In this document: positions 55,101-63,997 of the stretch, in pieces
Layout of the letters: every line of letters begins with the position of its first letter
How positions within the stretch are numbered: the stretch's first letter is position 1
Assembly (NCBI RefSeq): GCF_001984155.1
Contig: NZ_MTQO01000043.1
Span: forward strand, 248,001-312,000
Direction of reading: 5' to 3'
Length of the DNA: 64,000 nucleotides
From: Actinosynnema sp. ALI-1.44
GTDB taxonomy: Bacteria; Actinomycetota; Actinomycetes; Mycobacteriales; Pseudonocardiaceae
Made by a program: the position numbers and the translations under genes
The notes under the pieces: generated by a model
What the model was told of the DNA's origin: nothing
The model's input: only the letters and a program-made list of their open reading frames with translations
Databases searched by the model: none

Positions 55101-56586
55101 CGGGTCGGACCTGCTGCAGCTGATCAACGACATCCTCGACCTGTCGAAGGTGGAGGCGGGCAAGATGGACGTCAGCCCGGAACGCGTGTCACTGCGCCAG
55201 TTGCTGGACTACGTCGACGCGACGTTCCGCCCGCTGACCACGCAGAAGAACCTGGAGTTCCGGATCACCACGGCCGCGGGCGTGCCCGGCGAGGTGCTCA
55301 CCGACGACTCCCGGCTGCGGCAGGTGCTGCGCAACCTGTTGTCCAACGCGGTGAAGTTCACCGAGTCCGGCAGCGTCGAACTCCGCATCGAACCGGCGAC
55401 GGCCGCCGAGTTGCCCGCGTCGGTGCGCAGGCACGGCCCGGCGATCGCGTTGCGCGTGCTGGACACCGGGATCGGGATCCCCGAACAGCAGCTGGAATCC
55501 ATCTTCGGCGCGTTCCAGCAGGCCGACGGGACCACGAGCCGCAAGTACGGCGGCACCGGCCTCGGCCTGTCGATCAGCAGGGAGATCGCCTACCTGCTCG
55601 GCGGGGCGATCGCCGTGCGCAGCACACCGGGCCAGGGCAGCGCGTTCACGCTCTACATGCCGGTGGCCCGGCCGGACTTCGAGGAACTGACCGGTGCGCA
55701 ACCGGTCGAGCCGCCCGCGGCGGTCGCCGCCGAGGAGCCACCGGTCACGTCCCAGCGCCAGCGGCGGCTGCTGGTGATCGAGAGCCATCCGCGCGGGTTG
55801 TTGTCGTTGGTCGCCGAGAGCGCCATCGCGGATCTCCCGGTCAGCACCGATCCGGACGATCGGGGACCTGTCGAGTTGGTCACCGTGACCACGGCCGAGG
55901 AGGCGGCGGTGGCGCTGGCCGAGACCGCGTCGCACTGCATCGTGCTCGAAGTCGACATGCCGGACGGCGCCGCGTGGACGTTGCTCGACGCTCTGGAACG
56001 TGATCCCGCGCTGCGTGACGTGCCGGTCCTCGCGCACAACAACCGCAGGCTGGACGCACAGCAGGAGTCCGCGCTGCAGGACCGGACGGAACTGCTGGCC
56101 AGCCTGGACGAGCTGCGGGAGCGGATCGTGCTGCACCTGACCGCGGAGAAGCTGCCGCTGGTGCGTGTGGACAGTGCGGCGAAGTCCACGCCACGCACTT
56201 ATGACGACCGGGTCGCCGGGCGGACGGTGCTCGTGGTCGACGACGACGCGCGTAACGTGTTCGCCCTCACCAGCATGCTCGAGCTGCACGGGATCCAGGT
56301 GTTGCACGCGGAGAACGGGCGCACGGGCATCGAGACGCTGACCGCGCACCCGGAGATCGACCTGGTCCTGATGGACGTGATGATGCCGGAGATGGACGGC
56401 TACACGGCCACGTCGGCGATCCGGGCCATGCCGGCGTACGGCGAACTGCCGATCATCGCGGTGACCGCCAAGGCGATGCCCGGTGACCAGGAGAAGAGCT
56501 TGGCCTCGGGAGCCAACGACTACGTCACGAAGCCGGTCGACGCCGACCACCTGATCGCGCGCATCCAGCGCTGGCTCGGCGCGTGA
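52102..56586 (+). CDS. Soluble poly-HAMP hybrid histidine kinase
   Basis: A 1494-residue protein starting at GTG 52102 (GTG 52117 is an alternative). After ~65 residues the protein is an array of HAMP domains, seven near-identical 92-residue units ([10 protein letters not shown]...GDLSQKI...[13 protein letters not shown]), with no membrane helix. A GAF domain (about 735-885), a coiled coil ([12 protein letters not shown]) and a complete HisKA/HATPase_c follow, His962 in [13 protein letters not shown], then GTGLGLSI. Two receivers end it: the first (LLVIESHP) has Glu at the acceptor position (IVLEVDMPD) and looks inactive; the second has Asp in [13 protein letters not shown]. It resembles fungal group III kinases. 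Its stop overlaps the SpoIIE gene start (GTGA). Confidence 0.95.
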   Translation: MGGVSVDKARSDGGEIGEPGLRQLLAGLTAVRDGDFGIRLPDEENGLLGEIATVFNGMVDQLSLFTSEVTRVAREVGSEGRLGGQAQVPGVSGTWEDLTDSVNAMAGNLTTQVRDIAQVATAVARGDLSQKIDVDARGEILELKETVNTMVDQLSSFADEVTRVAREVGSEGRLGGQAQVPGVGGVWRELTDSVNFMAGNLTDQVRNIAQVTTAVAQGDLSQKIDVDARGEILELKNTINTMVDQLSSFADEVTRMAREVGTEGILGGQADVKGVSGTWRDLTDSVNFMAGNLTAQVRSIAQVATAVASGDLSQKINVTARGEILELKETINTMVDQLSAFADEVTRVAREVGTEGRLGGQADVKGVSGTWKALTESVNVMADNLTAQVRSIAQVTTAVARGDLSQKIRVDARGEILELKETINTMVDQLSSFADEVTRVAREVGTEGNLGGQAGVRGAEGTWKDLTDNVNVMASNLTGQVRSIAQVATAVARGDLSQKITVEAKGEVAALAGVINTMVDTLSAFADEVTRVAREVGTEGILGGQARVPNVAGTWKDLTDNVNFMANNLTNQVRNIAQVTTAVALGDLTRKIDVDARGEILELKTTINTMVDTLSAFAAEVTRVAREVGSEGRLGGQAEVEGVSGTWKRLTENVNDLAGNLTQQVRAIAGVTSAVAEGDLTRSITVEASGEVAELKDNINSMVESLRETTRANQDQDWLKSNLAKISALMQGRRDLAVVAELVMDELTPLVSAQYGAFYLADDDTQLRLVGSYGHPDDTRATRFRLGQGLVGQAARTRRTIAVDDMPPDYITVSSGLGETRPTNVIVLPIVVEDQILGVIELASVRRYTQIHRDFLEQLMETVGVNVNTIVANARTDELLGESQRLTAELQARSEELQVRQEELQRSNAELEEKAALLATQNRDIETKNLEIEQARQELETRAQQLSLASKYKSEFLANMSHELRTPLNSLLILAQLLTQNASRNLTPKQVEYASIIHSAGSDLLQLINDILDLSKVEAGKMDVSPERVSLRQLLDYVDATFRPLTTQKNLEFRITTAAGVPGEVLTDDSRLRQVLRNLLSNAVKFTESGSVELRIEPATAAELPASVRRHGPAIALRVLDTGIGIPEQQLESIFGAFQQADGTTSRKYGGTGLGLSISREIAYLLGGAIAVRSTPGQGSAFTLYMPVARPDFEELTGAQPVEPPAAVAAEEPPVTSQRQRRLLVIESHPRGLLSLVAESAIADLPVSTDPDDRGPVELVTVTTAEEAAVALAETASHCIVLEVDMPDGAAWTLLDALERDPALRDVPVLAHNNRRLDAQQESALQDRTELLASLDELRERIVLHLTAEKLPLVRVDSAAKSTPRTYDDRVAGRTVLVVDDDARNVFALTSMLELHGIQVLHAENGRTGIETLTAHPEIDLVLMDVMMPEMDGYTATSAIRAMPAYGELPIIAVTAKAMPGDQEKSLASGANDYVTKPVDADHLIARIQRWLGA
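52303..54234 (+). repeat. Seven tandem 276-bp in-frame DNA repeats (HAMP array)
   Basis: Units begin at 52303, 52579, 52855, 53131, 53407, 53683 and 53959, each at a GAG codon that starts [10 protein letters not shown](S/T)EG. The length of exactly 276 bp never varies. Long stretches are identical in DNA, including silent positions, which points to recent duplication or gene conversion. This is a hot spot for unit gain, unit loss and assembly errors. Confidence 0.92.
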
Positions 56587-58844
56587 GCGAGCCGGTGCGC
56601 AGACTCGCCGCGACGGTCGAGCGTCTGCGCGAAGAGGTCAAGCAGGCGCACGTGACCGCCGACGGGCGTGCCCTGATCGAGCTGGCCAAGGGCATTCTCG
56701 TCGAACGGCTGCGGTGCGGGCCCGTGCAGGCTGCCGAGCAGCTCGAGGTGCTCGCGGAACAGTCGGGTGTCACGGTGCTGGAACTGGCGGCCGACATCGT
56801 CAACGACACGGCGGTCGACGGGATCACCGACATCACGTCGTCCAAAGTGGACAACGTGCGGCTGCGCAAGGCGGAGAGCGCTGTGCTCGCCGCCGCGGGC
56901 GACGCGCAGGCGGTCGCGCAGTCGTTGTTGGAGCAGGCGCTCGTTCCGCTGGGCGCGGCTGCCGTGGCCGTGTGGGCGGTGGACTCCGACACGTCGCTGG
57001 CGCTGGCGGGGTTCGCGGGATTCCCTCCGCAGGAGGCCAGCCGGTGGCGTTACGTGCCACCGGGTGTGGCCACGCTCGCGCGGCTGGCGTTGGCCGACCG
57101 GCGCACGGTCTGGCTGGACGACGTGTCCCGCGCCGGGGTGCCGTCGATCGGGCCCGCGTCCGGCGGACGGGTCGCGGCGCCCGCGGTGATCAGCGGCCAG
57201 ATCGCCGGGGTGCTGGAGATCAGCTGGACGCACCCCCTTGAGCCGCAACCGGTCGCGGTCCGCCGTCAGATCGAGGCGCTGGCCGAGTTGTGCGCGCACA
57301 CGTTCAACGAGGGCGCGGTCGGCAGGCTGGCCGAGGACGTGGCCCGGCTGGCGGACCTGGCCGACGGGATACTGGACCCGGCTCTGGTCCTGGTGCCCCG
57401 GCTGGAGCAGGGGCGGGTGGTGGACTTCCGGATCCACCACGTGAACCAGCGGTTCGTCGACCCGGCCGGGCGTCCCCGCGGCCTGGTCGACGGGACGACC
57501 GTGCTCGAGTCGTACCCGATGGCCGCGGACGGCGGCGGCATGTTCGAGAAGATCGAACGCGTGCACGCCACCGGTGAGCCGTTCCGCGCCGAGGACATGC
57601 CGATCACGACACTGGTCGCGGACGTCCCGGTGACAGTCACCGCGGACGTGAGCCTGAGCCGGTACGGCAACGCGGTGCTGATGATCTGGCGTCTGCAGGA
57701 CGAGACGACCCGCCTGACCAGCCTGCTGCAGCACGCGCAGCGCCTGGGCAGGATCGGCGGGTTCGACGAGAACGTGCTCACCGGCGAGGTCAGCTGGAAC
57801 AGCCAGCTGTTCGACCTGTACGGGCTTCCGCAGGGCGCGCCGCCAGTGCCGTTGAAGCAACTGGCTGACCAGGCCCACCCCGACGACGGTCCCGCGATCA
57901 GCCGGTTCCTCCGTTCCGTCTTGCACCACCACCGCTCGGCGTCGACGGCGTTCCGCCTGCAACGCCCGGATGGCGTCGCCCGGCACGTGCGTGTCATCGC
58001 GGAGCCTGTGCTGGACGGGGACAACCAGCTGCTGCAGGTGCGCGGCGCGTACCAGGACATCTCGGCTCAGCACTGGACGGAAGTCGCCCTCGCGGTGACA
58101 CGCGACCAGTTGGCCCAGACCGAACAGCACGCCGCCGAACGCGATCGCCTGGCGTTGCAGCTGCAACGCGCGATCATGCCGTCCCGGCCCGATCCGATCG
58201 ACACGTTCGGCCTGAGCATCGCCGTGCGCTACCTGCCGGCCGAGAGCGGCGCGCTGGTCGGCGGCGACTGGTATGACGCGATTGTCCTGCCGTCGAAGAA
58301 GATTCTCCTGTCCGTCGGGGACATCGCAGGCCACGGCATCGAGGCCGCGACCGGGATGGTGGTGCTCCGCAACGCGTTGCGCGGCCTCGCGACGACCGGC
58401 GCGGGCCCGGCGAAGCTGTTGGGCTGGCTGAACCTGGTGGCGCACCACCTGACCGACAGCGTGATGGCCACCGCGATCTGCGGGGTGTACGACCCGGAAA
58501 CCCGGACCCTGCGCTGGGCTCGGGCCGGGCACCTGCCGCCGCTGCTGGTTCGTTCGGGTAGTGCCAGCCTTCTCCCGTTGCCGCACGGCACCATGCTCGG
58601 TGTGGTCTCGGAAGCCCAGTACGCGGAGGAAGAACTGGAGCTGGAGCCGTCGGACATGCTGATGCTCTACACCGACGGCCTGATCGAACGCCGCGACCGT
58701 GACCTGGACGGAGCTCTGGAGGAGTTGCGCGAGCTGGCCGCCACCACGACCGGTCCGCTGGAGCAACGCCTCGATCACCTGGTGCGCTACAGCAGCGCCG
58801 ACACGGACGACGACACGTGCATCGTCGCCGTCCAGGTCACGTGA
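56583..58844 (+). CDS. ANTAR-GAF-PAS-SpoIIE phosphatase
   Basis: A 753-residue signalling protein, co-translated with the hybrid kinase. An N-terminal ANTAR-like helix set (ADGRALIELAKGILVERL, AAEQLEVLAEQSGVTVLELA) is followed by a GAF (about 100-240), a PAS (LGRIGGFDENVLTGEVSWNSQLFDLYGL) and a C-terminal PP2C/SpoIIE phosphatase with GGDWYDA, DIAGHGIEAA and DDDTCIVAV. SpoIIE phosphatases dephosphorylate anti-anti-sigma factors and so switch on alternative sigma factors. The STAS protein at 63431 is a nearby but unproven target. The 3' end overlaps the convergent SRPBCC gene by 8 bp. Confidence 0.93.
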   Translation: MSEPVRRLAATVERLREEVKQAHVTADGRALIELAKGILVERLRCGPVQAAEQLEVLAEQSGVTVLELAADIVNDTAVDGITDITSSKVDNVRLRKAESAVLAAAGDAQAVAQSLLEQALVPLGAAAVAVWAVDSDTSLALAGFAGFPPQEASRWRYVPPGVATLARLALADRRTVWLDDVSRAGVPSIGPASGGRVAAPAVISGQIAGVLEISWTHPLEPQPVAVRRQIEALAELCAHTFNEGAVGRLAEDVARLADLADGILDPALVLVPRLEQGRVVDFRIHHVNQRFVDPAGRPRGLVDGTTVLESYPMAADGGGMFEKIERVHATGEPFRAEDMPITTLVADVPVTVTADVSLSRYGNAVLMIWRLQDETTRLTSLLQHAQRLGRIGGFDENVLTGEVSWNSQLFDLYGLPQGAPPVPLKQLADQAHPDDGPAISRFLRSVLHHHRSASTAFRLQRPDGVARHVRVIAEPVLDGDNQLLQVRGAYQDISAQHWTEVALAVTRDQLAQTEQHAAERDRLALQLQRAIMPSRPDPIDTFGLSIAVRYLPAESGALVGGDWYDAIVLPSKKILLSVGDIAGHGIEAATGMVVLRNALRGLATTGAGPAKLLGWLNLVAHHLTDSVMATAICGVYDPETRTLRWARAGHLPPLLVRSGSASLLPLPHGTMLGVVSEAQYAEEELELEPSDMLMLYTDGLIERRDRDLDGALEELRELAATTTGPLEQRLDHLVRYSSADTDDDTCIVAVQVT

Positions 58845-59274
58845 CGGTACCTCCAGGCAGCGCCTCGACGAGTGCGGCGACGACACCCTGCCAGTGACGC
58901 CGTTGCTGATCCCGCTCGGCAGCGTCGGCCAATCGTTCCTGGTGGACGCCCAACCGCGCACGCCCCTCACCGACGGGCGTGACGGTCAGCTGCAGCGTGG
59001 TCTCGTGCTTCCAGTCCTTCGGCTGCCAGGTCAGGCGGAGCCGACCGTGGTTGTGGAAGCTGCGGGTCTCACCGCGTACGCCGCCCTTGGTCTCGTAACC
59101 GGCTCCGAGGTCCGACAGCACGGTCACGCCCTCGCCGAGCCAGATCGCGATGCCCTCGGGCGAGGTGAGGAAGGCCCACACCGCCGGGGCCGGGTGGTCG
59201 ACGGTCTTCGACACGCCGATCTGCCAGCCCGCGTCCTTGGTCAGGCCGACCTGGGACTGCCGCATGCCGCTCAT
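58837..59274 (-). CDS. SRPBCC (AHSA1-like) protein
   Basis: A 145-residue protein; the start ATG 59274 overlaps the RidA stop. VDHPAPAVWAFLTSPEGIAIWLGE and TWQPKDWKHETTLQLTVTPVG are typical of Activator of Hsp90/START-like proteins, which bind hydrophobic ligands in a beta/alpha cavity. The function is unknown. It is co-translated with the RidA gene. Confidence 0.88.
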   Translation of the reverse strand: MSGMRQSQVGLTKDAGWQIGVSKTVDHPAPAVWAFLTSPEGIAIWLGEGVTVLSDLGAGYETKGGVRGETRSFHNHGRLRLTWQPKDWKHETTLQLTVTPVGEGRARLGVHQERLADAAERDQQRRHWQGVVAALVEALPGGTVT

Positions 59275-59669
59275 GCCATCACCGCGGCGACGGCGCCGAC
59301 CTCGAGCAGAGCGCCCGGCACGGCGAGGTTGGCCACGCGGGCGGCCGTGATCAGGGGCGTCGCGCCTTCCAGGCCCGCGGCCGCGACGGGATACGCCGCG
59401 TTCAGGTCGGCTCCCTCGACCAGCAGGAGCGTGACCGACACCAGATCGTGCACGGTCGCGCCCGCCGCTGCCAGCGCTGTGCGCAGGTTCTCCATCACCC
59501 GGGCGGTCTGCGCGGCGGCGTCGTCCCCGCCGACGAGCTTGCCTTCGCTGTCCACCGCGTTCTGGCCGCCGACGTAGACGGTCGTCGCGCCGGGCGGCAC
59601 GATCGCGACGTGGGTGAACGCGGGGGACTGGACGAGGCCCTCGGGGCGGAGCAGTGAAATCTCGGTCAT
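59271..59669 (-). CDS. RidA family protein
   Basis: A 132-residue protein of the YjgF/RidA fold. VYVGGQNAVDSEGKLVGGDDAAAQT and VMENLRTALAAAGATVHDLV are diagnostic. The canonical C-terminal Arg that binds the substrate carboxylate is present within AARVANL. RidA removes reactive enamines/imines. It shares a 4-bp overlap with the SRPBCC gene and is divergent from a WYL regulator with a palindrome in between. Confidence 0.92.
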   Translation of the reverse strand: MTEISLLRPEGLVQSPAFTHVAIVPPGATTVYVGGQNAVDSEGKLVGGDDAAAQTARVMENLRTALAAAGATVHDLVSVTLLLVEGADLNAAYPVAAAGLEGATPLITAARVANLAVPGALLEVGAVAAVMA

Positions 59670-59692
59670 GGGACGAGTATGGAACGCAACTA

Positions 59693-59707
59693 GGACATCT
59701 ACTGTCC
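59693..59707. promoter_or_regulatory. Palindrome in the RidA/WYL promoter
   Basis: GGACA and TGTCC flank 5 bp in the 44-bp gap between divergent RidA and WYL genes. It is a probable site for the WYL regulator, which would then control both genes. Confidence 0.45.
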
Positions 59708-59713
59708 GGGTTC

Positions 59714-60676
59714 ATGGCGGATGATGGTCTCGTGAGCACGACCAACCGCCGCATCGAGACACTTTCCCTGCTCCAGGCGCATCCGGGGATCTCGGCGACC
59801 CGGCTCGCGGAGCGCCTCGGCGTGACCGAGCGCACGGCTCGCCGCGACGTCGCCCAACTGCGGGAACTCGGCTATCACATCGAGGGCGAGGCAGGCCGGA
59901 CCGGCGGATACCGACTCGCGCCCGGCCACGCCATGCCGCCGCTGCTGCTCGACGCGGACGAGGTGGCCGCTGTCGCGCTCGGACTGCGTACGGCGACCTC
60001 TGTCGACGGTCTTGAGGCCGCTGCGGTGACGGCTATGGCCAAGCTCGGCCAGGTCGTGCCGTCGCGGTGGCATCGACGGTTGGATGCGCTGGCCGACGTG
60101 CAATCGTCGCGGTGGCCCGCACAACGCAGCGCTGACCGGGAAGTGCTCATTCCCGTCGCGCTGGCGTGCCGTGCCGATGAGGCCATACGGATCCGGCACC
60201 GCAAGGGCGGCAAGATGGAATCGCGGCCGGTGGACGTGCAGCCACATCGTTTGGTCAGTGTGCGGCGGGGGTGGTACCTCGTTGCGTGTCCGCGTGGGGC
60301 GACGGCGTGGAAGGTGTACAAACTTGACCGCGTCGACCACGTCCAACCTCTCGGCACCCGGTTCTCAGCGCCTGAGCCGCCGTCTGATGCCGCCGCGTTC
60401 GTTTCCGACGCGCTCGCTCACGGGCCGTGGCGTCACCGCGTTCGTGTGCGGGTGTACACGTCGGGCGATCTTGTCCGGGAGATGGTGGACCCGAGCGTGG
60501 CCACCGTGATCGACGACGACTACGAGTGCGAGCTGCGGTTCGGTACCGATGACCTCGACTGGGCCGCCCGGTGGCTGGCGTACCTCAACCTCGATCTGGA
60601 CGTGCTCGAACCGGTCGAGCTGACCGGGCGGCTGCGGGTGCTGGGCCGCTGGCTGCTCGACCGGTACCAGTCCTAG
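59714..60676 (+). CDS. YafY-type HTH + WYL domain regulator
   Basis: A 320-residue regulator starting at ATG 59714 (GTG 59732 is an alternative). HTH GISATRLAERLGVTERTARR, GGYRLAPGHAMPPLLLDADEV linker, WYL region (RPVDVQPHRLVSVRRGWYLVA) and WCX tail. The linker and order match the paralogue at 19482-20453. Given its position it probably controls RidA/SRPBCC. Confidence 0.93.
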   Translation: MADDGLVSTTNRRIETLSLLQAHPGISATRLAERLGVTERTARRDVAQLRELGYHIEGEAGRTGGYRLAPGHAMPPLLLDADEVAAVALGLRTATSVDGLEAAAVTAMAKLGQVVPSRWHRRLDALADVQSSRWPAQRSADREVLIPVALACRADEAIRIRHRKGGKMESRPVDVQPHRLVSVRRGWYLVACPRGATAWKVYKLDRVDHVQPLGTRFSAPEPPSDAAAFVSDALAHGPWRHRVRVRVYTSGDLVREMVDPSVATVIDDDYECELRFGTDDLDWAARWLAYLNLDLDVLEPVELTGRLRVLGRWLLDRYQS

Positions 60677-60685
60677 CCTTCCGGC

Positions 60686-60997
60686 CTAACCTTCTGGGTA
60701 GAACACGAACAGCACGCAGCCCGTCCTGCTCTGCGGGATGTGCCACGACCCGGCCGGGGCGTGGATGAACGACCCGGCGGAGAAGTCGTTGAAGCCGTCG
60801 TTGAACACGCCGCTGACCACGTAGACCTCCTCCGGGCCGGGCTCGTGCACGTCCTTGCCCTCCCAGCACGCGCCCGCGTCGATCTCCACGACGTTCGCGG
60901 ACGCGCCGTTCGCGCCCTTCCACAGCGGACGCAGCCGGATACCCGGGAACAACTGGTGGACCGGGGCGTCGGCGGTGCGCGTCGATTCGAATTCCAT
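60686..60997 (-). CDS. ChrR-type cupin protein
   Basis: A 103-residue protein; the start is MEFESTRTADAP (ATG 60997). The cupin metal-binding pattern is HEPGPEEVYVVSG and GSFIHAPAGSWHIPQS, typical of ChrR_Cupin proteins. These bind Zn or Fe and are anti-sigma or oxygenase-like. It is divergent from the GlxA gene (70-bp gap), which may control it. Confidence 0.85.
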   Translation of the reverse strand: MEFESTRTADAPVHQLFPGIRLRPLWKGANGASANVVEIDAGACWEGKDVHEPGPEEVYVVSGVFNDGFNDFSAGSFIHAPAGSWHIPQSRTGCVLFVFYPEG

Positions 60998-61067
60998 GGC
61001 TCGAGCCTCGCCCGCGCCGCGGCACGCGGCCAGTGTCAGGAAAGACATCATTGGGTACTTTGTTGCC

Positions 61068-62009
61068 ATGCATCGCGTGGTCGCTCTCGTGCGCCCGGTC
61101 CAGTCGACCTTCGAACTCGCCTGCGCGAACGAGGTCTTCGGCCTCGAACGGGACTTCCTGCCCCGCTACTACGACTTCCGGGTGTGCACGGAGCGCCCAG
61201 GCCCGGTGCCGACGACCGCTGGGTACGACATGGTCGTCACCGACGGGCTGTCTGCCGTGGACGAAGCCGACACCGTGATCATCCCCGGCTGGCGGCCGTA
61301 CGACGCCGAACTGTCGCCTGCCGTCTTGCGTGCGTTGAAACGCGCGCACAAGCGTGGCTGCCGTCTCGTGACGATCTGCAGTGGAGCGTTCGCTCTTGCT
61401 CAGACCGGGCTGCTCGACGGCCGCCGCGCGACCACGCACTGGTCCCGGACCGACCAGTTGCGGGCGCTGTTCCCGCGTGTGGAGGTCGATCCCGACGTGC
61501 TCTACGTCGACCACGGCGACGTGGCCACGAGCGGGGGAGCGGGCGCCGGGATCGACCTGTGCCTGCACTTGGTGCGCAACGACCTCGGTGCCGCGCGGTC
61601 TGTGCACCTGGCGCGGTACATGGTCCTGCCGCCGCACCGGGAAGGCGGTCAGACGCAGTACACCGTGGACATCCCGGTCACCCAGCCGGACCAGTCACTC
61701 GGCGGCCTGCTGGAGTGGGTGACCGAGCGGCTGGCCGAGCCGATCGGTGTCGAGGACATGGCCGCGTTCCTGAAGATCTCGCCGCGTACCCTGGCCCGCC
61801 GGTTCGACGAGCAACTCGGCACGAGCCCTGGTCGCTGGCTGCTGACCCAGCGGGTCAACGCGACCAGGGCGCTGCTGGAGGAGACGGACCTGTCGGTGGA
61901 GGCCATCGCCCGCCGGGTCGGGCTGGTGTCCGCCACCAACTTGCGGCGTCGTTTCGTCGCGGCCGTGCGCACGACGCCCGCGGCCTACCGCCGTGCGTTC
62001 AACGCTTGA
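61068..62009 (+). CDS. GlxA-type regulator (DJ-1/PfpI + AraC HTH)
   Basis: A 313-residue regulator starting MHRVVALVRPV. The DJ-1-like domain has the Cys in VTICSGAFALAQTGLLDG; the C-terminal AraC domain has IGVEDMAAFLKISPRTLARRF and VEAIARRVGLVSATNLRRRF. The layout matches the paralogue at 43817-44764. Its promoter has TGTC and GACA separated by 6 bp at 61034-61047. Its stop overlaps the methyltransferase gene by 11 bp. Confidence 0.95.
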   Translation: MHRVVALVRPVQSTFELACANEVFGLERDFLPRYYDFRVCTERPGPVPTTAGYDMVVTDGLSAVDEADTVIIPGWRPYDAELSPAVLRALKRAHKRGCRLVTICSGAFALAQTGLLDGRRATTHWSRTDQLRALFPRVEVDPDVLYVDHGDVATSGGAGAGIDLCLHLVRNDLGAARSVHLARYMVLPPHREGGQTQYTVDIPVTQPDQSLGGLLEWVTERLAEPIGVEDMAAFLKISPRTLARRFDEQLGTSPGRWLLTQRVNATRALLEETDLSVEAIARRVGLVSATNLRRRFVAAVRTTPAAYRRAFNA

Positions 62010-62760
62010 CTGCCACCAGGATGTGGTCGTCACCCACCTGCCACAGCGGGGCCACGCTGCTGAACCCCGCGGCACGCAACAGTTCGGCGTGTGACGGTGT
62101 CGTCAGCGTGTTCGCGTTGTGGTCGTCCTTGTGCACGAGGCGTTCCTCGCGGGCCTGAGCAAGTGCGGCCAGTTCGGGCGCGGTACGGGCCGCGTCCCAC
62201 CACGCGCCCCAGTCCTCGTTGTCCTCGACGCCTGCCCTGGCCGCCCGGCGGCGGCGTACGACCGCGGCGAGACCGTTGAGGTACTCGTCGCCGGGGCCCA
62301 TGTGGTCGCCGTTGACGAACACACCGCCGGGCGCCATGAGAGTGCTCACTGTGCGGTACAGCTCCGCGAGCTTGTGCTCGGGCAGCCAGTGCAATGCCGT
62401 TGTGGACACCGCCGCGTGGATGGTCCGCGGCACCTCCGCGACCCAGTCGCCTGTGCCGAGGTCCGCGTCGATCCACGTGATGCCGTCGGTGTAGTGCGAA
62501 CGAGCGAGGCCGAGCAGCAGCGGGTCGGAGTCGATGCCGATGATCGTCGCGTGCGGGAGCCGTGGGCGCAGACGCCCGGCCAGTGAGCCGGGTCCGCAGC
62601 CGAGGTCGAGGACCACCGGCTGTTCGACGTCGGCCAACGCGGCCTCCACGACGTCACACAGGACCGTGAACCGCTCTTCGCGGTCGGCGATGTACCGCTC
62701 CTGCTGCGTGTCCCACCGGCGCAACCACGTCTCGGCAGCGGTGCTGGTCACCTGGGTCAT
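61999..62760 (-). CDS. SAM-dependent class I methyltransferase
   Basis: A 253-residue protein. Motif I is VLDLGCGPGSLAGRL, with IIGIDSDPLLL (acidic ribose-binding loop) and TALHWLPEHKLAEL after it, the pattern of trans-aconitate-like methyltransferases. The acceptor is unknown. It is convergent with the GlxA gene and divergent from the CGNR protein gene. Confidence 0.92.
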   Translation of the reverse strand: MTQVTSTAAETWLRRWDTQQERYIADREERFTVLCDVVEAALADVEQPVVLDLGCGPGSLAGRLRPRLPHATIIGIDSDPLLLGLARSHYTDGITWIDADLGTGDWVAEVPRTIHAAVSTTALHWLPEHKLAELYRTVSTLMAPGGVFVNGDHMGPGDEYLNGLAAVVRRRRAARAGVEDNEDWGAWWDAARTAPELAALAQAREERLVHKDDHNANTLTTPSHAELLRAAGFSSVAPLWQVGDDHILVAVKR

Positions 62761-62769
62761 GCTTCACCT

Positions 62770-62801
62770 CGTCACTGTCGATATCCTGTTCGGCAGTGAC
62801 G
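62770..62801. promoter_or_regulatory. Inverted repeat around the -10 of the CGNR gene
   Basis: CGTCACTG (62770-62777) and CAGTGACG (62794-62801) are perfect 8-bp arms 24 bp centre to centre. Between them TATCCT (62782-62787) is a possible -10, 8 nt before GTG 62796. The right arm covers the start codon, so the adjacent regulator may control itself. Confidence 0.5.
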
Positions 62802-63371
62802 TTAGACAGGGAAGGGGTGACTGGTCAAGTGGACTTTGACGGTTACGCGAGCGGGATCGTGGCCGCGGCGGTCGAAGCGGTCAACCAGCTCACGCCAGGG
62901 CAGGCCCGGGGCCGCGCCTACACAGCCGTCGACCCGGACGTCAGCAACCTGGTCGGCGACGAGACCGTGACCAGCGACGACATCGACCAGTTGCGCACGT
63001 ACGCGGCACGCCTGCGCACGATCTTCGAAGCAGTCGACGACGACCGCGTCGACGACGCCTGCGAACTCACCAACACCCTGCTGGCGGACACGCAGGCGGC
63101 GCCGTTGCTGATCAAGCACGACGACAAGCCATGGCACCTGCACTTCCACACCGCATCCGAGACATGGGCCCGTGCGTGGGCGGCACCGATGACGACCGCG
63201 CTCGCGATCGTGCTCGGCAACCCCATGCACGACCGGCTAGGCGTGTGCACGGCGACCGTCTGCGACCGGGTGTTCGTGGACGTCTCCCGCAACGGGACGA
63301 AGAGGTTCTGCTCGACAGCGTGTCAGAACCGGGTCAAGGCCGCGGCGTTCCGGGCGAGAAAACAGGTTTGA
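62796..63371 (+). CDS. ABATE/CGNR zinc-finger regulator
   Basis: A 191-residue protein. GTG 62796 fits leaderless initiation; GTG 62817 is an alternative. The C terminus has the CGNR finger: CTATVCDRVFVD, then RFCSTACQNRVKAAAFR, four cysteines and the NR. The upstream helical domain is the ABATE ligand-binding region. These are one-component transcription regulators. It is divergent from the methyltransferase gene, with an inverted repeat over its start. Confidence 0.9.
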   Translation: MTLDREGVTGQVDFDGYASGIVAAAVEAVNQLTPGQARGRAYTAVDPDVSNLVGDETVTSDDIDQLRTYAARLRTIFEAVDDDRVDDACELTNTLLADTQAAPLLIKHDDKPWHLHFHTASETWARAWAAPMTTALAIVLGNPMHDRLGVCTATVCDRVFVDVSRNGTKRFCSTACQNRVKAAAFRARKQV

Positions 63372-63430
63372 TCCACACCCGGTCCGGGGTACCTGGGCGG
63401 GCGAGTCCCTCCGAACAGAAGAGGATCAAC

Positions 63431-63766
63431 GTGGTCGGTGAACTGCTGGACGTGAAGGCACTGCGGGAAGTCGACGGTGGTGGTCACGTGCTCGGCTTCG
63501 CGGGAGAGGTCGACCTCAGCACGGCACCAGCGTTGGAGAAGGCGATCGTGGCCGCGGTCGGCGAACTGAGCGGCGGCAGACTGGTCGTCGACCTGACCGA
63601 GGTCACGTTCCTGGCGTCGGCTGGCATGTCCGCACTGATCGCCGGGCGCGAGAAAGCCGCGGCCAAGAACATCGAACTGGCCGTCACCGCGGCGCAGTCC
63701 GGCGCGGCGTACCGGTCATTGGAGATCGCGGGCCTGATCGACGTGCTGTCCGTCAGGGCAGGTTGA
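63431..63766 (+). CDS. STAS-domain anti-sigma factor antagonist
   Basis: A 111-residue protein starting at GTG 63431 after AGAGGA. HVLGFAGEVDLSTAPALE and LVVDLTEVTFLASAGMSALI are the STAS signature; the phosphorylatable Ser in FLASAGMS is present. It should be controlled by an anti-sigma kinase and a PP2C phosphatase such as the SpoIIE protein at 56583-58844, though no anti-sigma kinase is encoded in the window. Confidence 0.93.
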   Translation: MVGELLDVKALREVDGGGHVLGFAGEVDLSTAPALEKAIVAAVGELSGGRLVVDLTEVTFLASAGMSALIAGREKAAAKNIELAVTAAQSGAAYRSLEIAGLIDVLSVRAG

Positions 63767-63997
63767 AGCCAGCGGACTGGATCGATCCGGCGAACGCGAC
63801 CGGGCGCGGGCTTCAGGGATCTCAGCGCCCGCCTGTGCCCGGCGCGACGTCGCGCGGAGATTCGTGGACTGGCGGCGGTTGCCGACCCGGTCGTACAGGA
63901 TGGTGTGCGGCGCACCCGGTCCGGAGTTCGGCGTGATCGTCCACTGTGCACCGGCGACCAGCGCGGGCAAACCCAGCGCCAGGTGGTTCGTGTGCAC
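63716..63997 (-). CDS. Possible partial gene entering from the right edge
   Basis: A 93-residue minus-strand frame is open from the window edge region and begins HTNHLALGLPALVAGAQW. It has a protein-like stretch (TITPNSGPGAPHTILYDRVGNRR), but the C terminus is basic and low in complexity and overlaps the STAS gene by 51 bp. I do not recognise it. It may be the 3' end of a gene lying outside the window, or not coding. Confidence 0.3.
   Translation of the reverse strand: MHTNHLALGLPALVAGAQWTITPNSGPGAPHTILYDRVGNRRQSTNLRATSRRAQAGAEIPEARARSRSPDRSSPLASTCPDGQHVDQARDLQ

Noticed and set aside
56520-58970. 816-residue minus-strand open frame
   Set aside because: Shadow of the SpoIIE phosphatase gene in GC-rich DNA.
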